From Panaeolus papilionaceus (lineage: Eukaryota; Basidiomycota; Agaricomycetes; Agaricales): a stretch of 64,000 bases of DNA. Within the stretch, counting starts at the first letter, position 1. The number at the start of each line of letters is the position of its first letter. Location: the NCBI GenBank assembly GCA_015501605.1, contig JADNRZ010000020.1:124001-188000 (forward strand), given 5' to 3'. The notes beneath the pieces are model-generated. The model did not search any database. It was not told where the DNA came from and worked only from the letters and a program-made list of their open reading frames with translations. Below, in pieces: positions 55,334 to 64,000 of the stretch. Both the position numbers and the translations under genes were made by a program.

Positions 55334-56665
55334 ATGACTCCACCAGTCTTTATTGTGAGCTCCCTCGACTTCCAGATACGACACATCCTGTCCCGTTCGT
55401 CCTTGACTGTATGCAACATCTTGTTGAATTACTCATTTGTTGTCTGCTTCAGTGATTCCTCTGTGCCTGCTCATTCTTGAATACATTGGGACGTGCCGCT
55501 TCGAATTCACCTATATATGGAGGTGCGTTGACTTGGCGAGCGCCTTGGTTTTTGTTACCTTCACTCATGACGTAACAGCCGCCCTCTCAGTATCTCGAAG
55601 GTACTGTTTGTTATCTCTCGGTACTACGAGATCCTTGGAAAAGCGTCAGTCATTCAGGCTCATATGTTGGTGGCTCACTCAGAACGTGCATTGATACAGG
55701 GTGCACTACTGCCTCATCCATCTCATCCTCGGGCGCTCCCCAACTGGTATAAGCTTTCGAAGATGTGTCCTTTGGTACACTTTGATGTTTTCACAAACTG
55801 TAATTATGGTTTTAATTCTCGATATCTTATTATTTCTACGAGGTATGTTTCCCTTCATCTTCCAAACCTTCGCTAATTGCGGTTTCGACACGGGGCACCT
55901 CAGTATACGCGCTGCACAGAAAACGTTGTTGCGTACTTTTTTTATTGATACCCATAGCAGCACCATATGTTTTGGGGACACACAAGGTCTGGTCCTTGTG
56001 GACGAATCAGGGAGAGGCCTTTGACGGTATATGTAACGTCTTCCTACATACCTCATCAAGTCTTACAGCCCTTCTCATCGGGTAAGCAACCAACTTGTAT
56101 TTGCCAATCATGCTTTCGAATCAGATGCGAGCGTTGCGTTCATTTCACTAGGATATCCTTCATCGTTTCGCATATTCTGCTATGGGTAGGTATATACATG
56201 AAAAGGAACGTAGGTCAAGGGCAGGTTCCAGTTGTAAAACTCGTCGTTCGCGAGGGTTCATGGATTTTCATCGTTCTTTTCGGCGAGTGTTTTCTCCAAA
56301 TCTCCAGTCCTATGACCAGTTCTCTGAACAAATTGCACAGCCATCGTGGCCGCACTCATGCCATCAAGCATCGCAGTCAACACGGATAACCCTTTCGTGA
56401 CATTTATGTAAGTAGCGTGTCGGATCACCTTTCCTCGTACCTGATCAATTTGTAGATGTCCAACGACAATTATTTCCATTCTGGTAAGCAAGCTTTGTCC
56501 AATTCATTTGGATACTGAACCTAATTTACATTTTAGAACTGCCGCATCATCCAAAATATGCATAACATTGCGATCAACGAAGCATCTCGAAGGTCTCCTT
56601 GTGACAATGATCAAGATTTTCAATTGACAACGTTTATACACTCCGATTTTGTGATAGATAGTTAA
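55334..56665 (+). CDS. DUF6533-type seven-helix membrane protein, copy 1
   Basis: Nine exons (55334-55394, 55453-55522, 55591-55665, 55700-55842, 55904-56081, 56152-56282, 56341-56407, 56456-56483, 56537-56665) are in phase and give 293 residues. Typical DUF6533 elements: CLLILEYIGTCRFEFTYIW, ISKVLFVISRYYEILGKAS, VIMVLILDILLFLRVYALH, PVVKLVVREGSWIFIVLF and NCRIIQNMHNIA after the last helix. Function of the family unknown. Two donors are weaker than in copy 2: GTTCGT against GTGAGT after exon 1, and GCGAGT against GTAAGT after exon 6. It may splice poorly. Confidence 0.8.
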
Positions 56666-56669
56666 AGAT

Positions 56670-57790
56670 GCATATACTATCATTACACACCAGTCGGGTC
56701 ATTTTGAGGTAAATCGTTCACCACATTTTTATATGAAGCCCTATGGCTCTATAACTTGGAAGGTGTATATATTTGCCTCTTAATTCCTCGTAGATTTTTT
56801 TAAAACGAAGAAATTCGAAGGGGTGGTTCAGTCGGAGCACATCCGATGGGACGAGGTCAATACTCACCACTCGGGTTGAGAATTTCTGCCTCTGTCACCC
56901 CAATGTCACATCAAATATCTGTCAAATTTCGCTTTCCGACCTCTTCACAATTGTTCATTGCGTTGACACTTGAGTTTGAAGCACAGCAGCACAGCGTAAA
57001 AAAAAAGTAAGGTGTTCATTGAATATAATAAAGCTATCCACTACGTGAATTAAAAGTATTGCTATTAGATAGTGGCATGAATGTGTAAGAATTATGATTC
57101 CGGGGATTATTAGATGAACTAGATGTGTCTGTATGATAAGCGGGTGTAGGGGGATGCGACGAAATATGTAGAGGTGGTGTATATGGAGAGCGAGAATAAT
57201 GAGAAACATGATGATCGTTGAACGTTGAGGTACGTATCATGACCCTGCTGCCTGTGCGGAGTCTGAACATGCCGAACGTCTTTCATGCTCTGTCACTCAG
57301 TTTCCTACACCTTTTACTGTTTCTTAAATTTAAGAGCCAAATGTGCCTCTGTTGCTCCAGGATTTTGCACATCAATAGAATTATGGTGTATATCATCGCT
57401 GTTAAAATTTGGGAGCGACAGAAGCACCTGATCGGATTAAATCTGGACAATCGTCTGAAAAGTCGAGCAATTTTGATGATTTTTGATGGTTCAAATACAC
57501 GTATTTAAAATCCTTAGCTCGTCATCGTCCACATTCAGGAAATATTTTTTCATATCTGATATGCATAGTACTGTCTCTACATAAGAAAAAAATCCCAATA
57601 TGAGGGGTGCTCAGACGGTCCCAAAAACTTCACCTACCCGACTGGTGAGTATGACCCGAGTGGTGTGTAATGATAGTATATGAGGCTAGGCATGTAGCTG
57701 TGTATGAGACAATGTTCAAGGGACATGTGCTTTTTGTGAATGGAGTGTCCAACCGCAATAACTATGCTTCTACGTGGCCCAGCAACATCA
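56670..57790. other. Extra sequence specific to duplication copy 1
   Basis: No counterpart between 62290 and 62700 in copy 2, where the spacer is much shorter. AT-rich, with a Ser/Pro/His-rich minus-strand open stretch (57034-57270) lacking any motif. Possibly an insertion after duplication; no terminal repeats were found. Confidence 0.4.
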
Positions 57791-57799
57791 GACCGACAG

Positions 57800-58290
57800 C
57801 ACTTAAGTATCGTGAAGTTATTCTTAACAAACCTTTGGGTGTAGGCTGCCGTCCAAAGAAAAGCCAGCCGTCTTTGAACTTGTAACAATCCTCTTAAGGC
57901 CACATGACTTCTTCTTGACTCGGTGATCTAGATCGACCGTCTAGTAGGTCGTATTCACTTGGCTAATCTGGCTTTCATTCTGAAAACGTCTTTATGACAG
58001 AGCTTGACCACCCTCAAATTACATAAAGAAATACTCACCTTGTCAGATATGGCTATCGTAGTCGAATAACAGGCAGTGAAGCCCGGGTGCAACCCAAGCT
58101 GGTTTGGACCACGTCCTCAGTTGAGAAATTATGAGGAGCCAATTGTAAAGGTCATGTGGCCCAGGGAGTAAATGCGGTTCAACCCGACTCAGGGCTTACT
58201 GGAACAGATTCTGGGGACAGTCCTTCAAAGCGTCCGATGGTCCCCAGAATAGGGTCCAGGAACTCCCGACCAAGCAGTGGAACGTTGGAC
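57800..58290 (-). pseudogene. C-terminal relic of the LRR/F-box-like gene, copy 1
   Basis: Matches 62706-63270 of the intact copy. Readable pieces: WSKPAWVAPGLHCLLFDYDS and EWKPD.PSEYDLLDGRSRS. In-frame stops follow DYDSHI, EWKPD and VMWP, so it is dead. Only the last two exons and the end of the one before are recognisable. Confidence 0.7.
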
Positions 58291-58299
58291 TCAGGAGAG

Positions 58300-59229
58300 A
58301 TCCCTCACTTAGTGATATTCCCAGACTACATTCGTAGCCAGTTATGTCTGTTCACTGAAACTGCAGATCTAGAAGGGGCACCTTTCAACCAACTCATGAC
58401 AATGCAAGGCCAATCATCAACAACTTTGACACCTTGGAGCGTCGATTGCCGACGAAATCGGTGTCGAGCGGAGTAGGCAGCCAAAGGATTATGGCGCCGT
58501 GCCTAGTTCACTTAAGAGCAAGCCGCGTCTTGATTCTTTGATGTTGGGTCCGATTTAGCCTGGCTATCCCACTGCATATCAGTACACATACTAGTAGAGA
58601 GTATACGCACACCCAGAGGGATGCAAGCTGAGACACAGAAGAGCTACTTAGCAAAGTAATAAGAATCTCAACGGCAGTGAAGGGCTGAAGAAAGCATCAG
58701 GATGATTGTCGGAATAAGTTGTAGGATTCCACCATGATCAGGGATTCATTTCGGCTCTGAGACAGAGCTGCAAGGCCTATCATCGTGGACCCTTCTCCTC
58801 CGTCTCTCCTGTTTTACTCGTAAGCCGTACCAGACTACTAGTCAGTGTTTGCTTGAATATCCGAGATGCACCATAGCATAGAAATAACCTTGAACGTTTT
58901 GAACGCTCGTTCACTCTTATGCCGCAACAACAGCCTGAGATGCATTCCCTCCTCACAAAGTTCGGTACGACGATCTTTATGCCAGTACTCCGATGTACGA
59001 CGGACGATCAGACACCCCCTTACGGATTTCCACGAAGTCGCTCCCTGACTTCCTTCGTCCTCACCACGAGCCAAATATCTCGCCAAGCTCAAGTTTAGTA
59101 GGACATCATTCCGAACCTGGCAAGGCCTTATTTGCTATTTGTTTGCCCTCACAAACTTCCGTCTATCTTTAGGTTTCCTCGTGCACTCTAGCGGCAGAGC
59201 CATCAAACAACCAACTCCGAGTCCTATCC
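58300..59229. other. Spacer between the two duplication copies
   Basis: No gene recognised. It probably corresponds to the part upstream of 63270 in copy 2 that decayed beyond recognition. Confidence 0.35.
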
Positions 59230-59239
59230 CGCAACAACA

Positions 59240-59720
59240 AAATGATTGACCAGTATCACCGACGAAATGCATGCCATACCATTGACAAGCGATCAACGAT
59301 TCCCTCACAATTCAGTTTGGGCTTCTATGACTTCCAAATACGACACATCCCATATTTTAAATGCTTCGCTCTTCTGGTTTTGACGCATCTCGGTGGAGCA
59401 CTATCATTCAACTTATATATCGTAGTAACACTCTGTCTACTTTTTTTTCTGGAGTACGGACAGATTTTTCATGTTGGATTCACATAGATTTGGAGGTGAG
59501 TCGCCCTAGCGTGTGGCGGGCGTCGCAGCCGCCCTGTCAACATTCGTCGAGGGCACATATATGGTCATAATACTTGACATCATCTTATTCTGCGAGGCAT
59601 TTAGATTTCGTCGCTTACATGAAACAAGTTCCATTCATCAGTATCTGCATTGACCTGGATCGGTATACGCCCTGTACCAGCAAAATCCGAAGGTGTTTAT
59701 TCTGGGTATAGCTGTGATTT
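59240..59720 (+). pseudogene. DUF6533-like gene relic, copy 2
   Basis: Readable pieces in order: YDFQIRHIPYFKCFALL, VVTLCLLFFLEYGQIFHVGFT then a TAG where the family continues with IWR before a GTGAGT donor, and VIILDIILFCEAFR. This is the front half of a DUF6533-type protein with at least one stop. It sits upstream of the intact gene at 60940, so each duplication unit originally held two such genes. Confidence 0.6.
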
Positions 59721-60939
59721 CGTCTCTTGACCTTGCAACTTTAAATTTACATAAACTGGGACCTATGGGTCAACCAACGACAACCCTTCGACGGAGTCTG
59801 CGCTGCAAAATCTGCGTGAACTTTGAGGGGGACTATTGTCTCTCACACCGGGGAGATGTGTCCTTCAGGGAATACCCCTGACTGGATTCAATCATGATCA
59901 ACCCCCCTCGTCAGTTAGCAAGGTTATTATATCATGTAACAGCTTATTACGATCGGGAACGTCTGCCCCGGAGCTGCTATGTCGATCCTCAAATAAGGCA
60001 GGAGAACTCCCAGATTTTGGCCTGGCACTTCATCTCTGTGAGTTTCCAACTCAGATCGAACACATTTGAACACGTCCATGCAACGTCCATGACCATACAT
60101 GGAGTCTGGACTATAAGGGATACTTGTGTTTACGAAAAATGGTTGTCAAGCTCCTGTCAGGCCCACCCCTCAAAAAATCCACACCGGCTCGGTACCGACC
60201 GCCCAACTCGCAGCCGATTTGCATCAAACCATGATTGAATCGTCGTGTATTAGACACGTCTTTCTGGGGTTCTTATTTCTACGTCGCCCATAGTTCTGTC
60301 AGGTTTGTCCTGCAGTGTAATCCATATCGATGACGGAGGAGGGTCTTTCCATCAGGATGCAACCCTATTTTTTAGGACCCTGCCGGTGTGCTGATCTGCA
60401 TTATCAATATCTATTGAAATTTGAAACGCAGAATTCCAGAGAATGTACGTGTATGTCAGGAGCTTCGAGGCCCTATACATCGCGACTATATTAGTTGTCG
60501 TCAAGGTACGACACTACCTGTTCAACGACCAGTAATTGCAACTGGATATTACGCTGTGGAACAAGGGCGACGTGGTTATCCAGTCAGCGGAAGGGGAGTA
60601 AGTCAAATGGTTCGAGGCCCATATTTCCGATAATGTGATAGTGTTCCGCCGAGCTATGTATTAACGGTCCCACGAACCCTCTCACTGAAACCCTAACTCA
60701 ATGGCTGATTGGAGTTCAAAGTGAATATGTGGGATGAGGAATTATTTAAATAGGGACTGTGTTGGCCTTTCTTCCTGAGATTCCTACACGGACAATCTTC
60801 TCCTTCGCCATCATCTCCCTTCTGTTCATACGACCCAAGCCACTCGAAATTCAACGGCATCCCATAGTAAGCTATCACTGGCGTATTCAACTCTGAACGT
60901 CAGCGCTAACATGGATGCCGCAAGTCCAGCTTATACCCG

Positions 60940-62283
60940 ATGATTCCACCAGCCTTTATTGTGAGCTCCCTCGACTTCCAGATACGGCACATTCTGTCCC
61001 GTGAGTTATCCTTGACCATATGCAACATCTCATTCAATAACTCATTTATTGTCTGCTTCAGTGATTCCTCTGTGCTTACTCATTCTTGAATACATTGGGA
61101 CGTGCCGCTTCGAATTCACCTATATATGGAGGTGCGTTGACTTGGCGAGCGCCTTGGTTTTTGTTACCTTCACTCATGACGTAACAGCCGCCCTCTCAGT
61201 ATCTCGAAGGTACTGTTTGTTATCTCTCGGTACTATGAGATCGTTGGAAAAGCGTCAGTCATCCAGGTTTGGGTGTTAGTGGCTTACTCATAACATGTGT
61301 TTATACAGGGTGCACTACTGTCTCATCCATCTCATCCTCGGGCGCTCCCCAGCTGGTATAAGCCCTCGAAGATGCGCCATTTGGTACACTTTGATGTTTT
61401 CCCAAAGCGTAATCATGGTTTTGATTCTGGATATTGTATTATTTCTCCGAGGTGAGTCCCTATTTATCCCCAAAACCTTCGCTAATCGCGGTTTCGACAT
61501 GGGGCATTGTCAGTGTACGCGCTGCACAGAAAAAGCTGTCGAGTCCTTTTTTTATTGATACCCATAGCAGCACCATATGTTTTCGGGGCACATAATGCTT
61601 GGTCCTTGTGGATGAATCAGGGAGAGGCCTTTGACGGTATATGTAACGTCTTCCTACATGCATCATCAAGTCTTACAGCCCTTCTCATCGGGTAAGCAAC
61701 CAACTTGTATTTGCCAGTCATATTATCGAATCAGATGCGAGCGTCGCGTTCATTTCATTCACTAGGATATCCTTCATCGTTTCACATGTCCTGCTATGGG
61801 TGGGTATATACATGAAAAGGAACGTAGGCCAAGGGCAAGTTCCGGTCGTAAAACTCGTCGTTCGCGAGGGTTCATGGATTTTCATTGTTCTTTTCGGTAA
61901 GTATTTTCTCCATAACCCCAGTCCTATGACTAGGTCTCTGAGAAAACTGTGCAGCCCTCGTCGCCGGACTCATGCCATCAAGCATCGCAGCCAACACGGA
62001 CAACCCTTTCGTGACATTTATGTAGGTATCGTTTCGGATGGCCTCTCCTCGTCGTGACCTGATCAATTTGTAGATGTCCAACGACAATTATTTCCGTTCT
62101 AGTGAGTAAGATTTGAACAATTCATTGGAACAGTGAACCCAATTTACGTTTTAGAGCTGCCGCATCATACAAAATATGCATAACATTGCGATCAACGAAG
62201 CATCTCAAAGGTCTCCTTGTGACAATGATCAAGATTTTCAATTGACAACGTTCATCCATTCCGAGTTTGCTATTGATGGTTAA
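60940..62283 (+). CDS. DUF6533-type seven-helix membrane protein, copy 2
   Basis: Same nine-exon structure as the gene at 55334-56665, with first exon 60940-61000 and TAA at 62281-62283. All junctions have GT donors (GTGAGT after exon 1, GTAAGT after exon 6) and all frames are open. Characteristic pieces: FEFTYIW, ISKVLFVISRYYEIVGKAS, VIMVLILDIVLFLRVYALH, PVVKLVVREGSWIFIVLF, SCRIIQNMHNIA. Predicted integral membrane protein of unknown role. Likely the functional member of the pair. Confidence 0.83.
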
Positions 62284-62705
62284 TTTAAGTATATAATTTG
62301 ACTTCGATTTCAACGAGAGGCAATAGAATATGGTCGAATAGTGGAAGGAGCAGTTTCCGACGGGTATTGCGTTAGTCTCAAGGTTAGTTGGAAACAGTAT
62401 TCATCTTACTCGTCATTCTCTACGCTTTATGCGAGTGGTCTGCGCTCAATCAGGGATCGCGTCAAGGCTAGACTAGATCAGTTTGGTTAAGGCGCATGAA
62501 GTAAACATATGTCGATGGATATGAGAACAAAGAGATTGTATATTTATCAAAATGCTGTATGGTTCAACGTCATGGTTGTATAATCTGAGATTTGCGTACT
62601 ACTGCGGTGAAAGCAAAGGTTCGCAGTTCAAAGATAAAATTGAGTCAATGGAGCCCTAGTGATGTATTGATAGATTATATTATACGTCTACAACATTCAA
62701 CATTT

Positions 62706-64000
62706 TCAGTCGCTACGTCTGCACATGAGCTGATTCAACGAACCTCCGAATGTTGAATCACCGCCGAAGAATTGGAAACCATCCCTGAACTCGTAGCAAT
62801 CCTTGTAGGGCCACATGATTTGTTCTTCGCTCGGTGGACTAAATCTGCCGTAGAGCAGATCGTATTCACTTGGCTGGTCCGGTCTCCATTCTATACAAAT
62901 AGACATCACAGATGAGTAGAGCGCTCTGAAATAACTGCCGTGTTACAATTACCTCGTCCCAGACGACTCTCGTAGTCAAATACCAAGCAGTGATGTCCAG
63001 GCGCGACCCAAGCCGGCCCCGTCCACGTCTTCAGTTGATATATTATGAGAAGCTTTGCATAAATCTGCATAACTCGCCTCTGTAGTGCGCTATTCTTATA
63101 TTCCGAATCATCGAGCATTCGTGATTCAACCCGATTGAGAGCGTAGAGAGCTTGTATGAGCGACAGCTGGAGCAATTAAGGTGATGAGAATAATGAACCG
63201 ATGGTAGTTATATTCGTCGCATTGGTGGACTTACCGGAACTGATTCTGGGGACAGTCCCTCCCAACACTCTAAACTCTTCAAGATGGGATCCAGGGCTCT
63301 TTGCAGATGCTTGAGCGAGAATCGAACATCTCTGCTGGCAGGTTGCAACGCGATCTTGATCAGATCATCCCCCAAATCCTCCAAGAAGTCGTAGGTCTCA
63401 TCATCGGGGTTGCTCACTCCCAAGCAAATCCCGTGAGTACGCCTAATCTCGCTTCTGTGGTACAGAAGCTTGATTTTGAGAAGTGTCCTGTATGGTCGGC
63501 GTGGCAGGTAATTTGATTTTGCAAGAGTTGCATATGGTTCGACTGAGGCGGGATCGTGAACGACAAGAGTTGTCAACCTTGGGGCGATACATGTTCCTTC
63601 ACGGTTGAGTGTCGGTAAGCCCAAAACGCCCAAATCGGATGTTGGAATAGAACCACACTCCAGATATGTGAGCCACGGAGCGTAAGACAACAAGTCCAAA
63701 ATTTCGCCCTCTTCAAGAGGTGTTTCCGAAGAAAACGCTAAATGGGTCAACTGTAGTTGTCGCTTTAGTTGGGCATTGATGATACCAGGGTAGGGTGAGG
63801 GCGGCCATATTTGCGTTTTGGAGCGTAGTACATGCTCAGCAGAGTTGTGCAACATGGCCTTTAAGCTCTTTGTCACATTGTCCATGATCCTCACCCGAAG
63901 TTTTGTGACGTTTGGAAGGGCGATATTGTCGACAACATAAAATCGTTCCCGAGACCAGGCGTAGACCTTGAAATCAAAATGGGTTAAAACTGGGAATGTC
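62706..64000 (-). CDS. LRR/F-box-like protein, partial (start beyond window)
   Basis: Exons (minus) are 63235 to beyond 64000, 62953-63166 and 62706-62890, joined in phase at GT-AG sites. The visible part has leucine-rich repeat-like strings typical of agaricomycete F-box proteins (LTHLAFSSETPLEEGEIL, LLSYAPWLTYLECGS, APRLTTLVVHD), then a C-terminal part with AWVAPGHHCLVFDYESRLG and PSEYDLLYGRFSPPSEEQ. The N-terminus, where an F-box would be, lies outside the window, so that identity is inference. F-box proteins select substrates for SCF ubiquitin ligases. A broken copy of its 3' end is at 57800-58290. Confidence 0.65.

Larger units (their letters stand above)
53830..58290. repeat. Tandem segmental duplication, copy 1
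   Basis: This block matches 59230-63270 piece by piece in the same order and orientation: a DUF6533-like N-terminal relic (53840-53960 against 59240-59700), a middle part (54000-54950 against 59730-60560), a DUF6533 gene (55334-56665 against 60940-62283) and part of an LRR/F-box-like gene (57800-58290 against 62706-63270). Copy 1 lacks about 310 bp at the first relic and has extra sequence at 56670-57790. Confidence 0.85.
59230..63270. repeat. Tandem segmental duplication, copy 2
   Basis: Counterpart of 53830-58290, in the same order and orientation. It keeps the longer version of the first DUF6533-like relic and intact reading frames in both the DUF6533 gene and the LRR/F-box-like gene, so copy 2 is closer to the ancestral state. 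Confidence 0.85.

Noticed and set aside
1..64000. tRNA, rRNA or other standard RNA genes
   Set aside because: No B-box (GGTTCGANNCC) with a matching A-box and cloverleaf was seen on either strand by eye.

Overview
The window looks like chromosomal DNA of a mushroom-forming basidiomycete (Agaricomycete). Genes are split by many 45-60 bp GT-AG introns. The recognisable families are typically agaricomycete: fruit-body lectins of the Agaricus bisporus lectin (ABL) type, seven-transmembrane DUF6533-type proteins, a laccase relic, a CBM1-like secreted peptide, a CE16/SGNH esterase homologue and a Kre9/Knh1-like relic. All exon models were joined by hand by checking donor/acceptor dinucleotides and reading-frame phase; none was run through a gene predictor.

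Layout. 1-2.65 kb: no confident gene. 2.65-9.07 kb: one full-length LINE-type retrotransposon (zinc-knuckle ORF1, EN-RT-RNaseH ORF2, poly(A), 13-bp target-site duplication). 11.4-13.4 kb: two near-identical divergent lectin genes, then a laccase remnant (13.7-14.6 kb). 15.2-19 kb: the first MYND-finger gene (A) and small genes of unknown function. 21.0-22.3 kb: a CE16/SGNH homologue that has lost its catalytic residues. 22.5-23.8 kb: a DUF6533-type gene with a 5' frameshift. 24.2-28.8 kb: three tandem MYND-finger genes (B, C, D). 30.3-33.8 kb: an EH-like, proline-rich adaptor gene interrupted by serial frameshifts. 34.3-37.1 kb: an unknown gene with a homologue at 29.1 kb, a Kre9/Knh1-like relic and a third lectin gene. 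38.2-39.8 kb: a repeat region holding an array of covarying mini-hairpins. 40.2-40.7 kb: a five-exon CBM1-like secreted peptide. 43.1-44.1 kb: a MITE-like element with 80-bp inverted repeats. 44.6-45.6 and 51.3-52.5 kb: two paralogous, apparently undescribed basic proteins flanking two more MYND genes (E, F). 53.8-64 kb: a tandem segmental duplication carrying DUF6533-type genes and an LRR/F-box-like gene, with one copy decaying.

The most striking system is the six-member MYND family. All copies share one six-exon structure in which the zinc finger is cut into micro-exons of exactly 30 and 17 nt, followed by a conserved domain with an NP...W...AF.DA signature that I cannot assign. The region behaves like an accessory, fast-evolving segment: paralogue expansion, transposon insertion, pseudogenes and secreted proteins.
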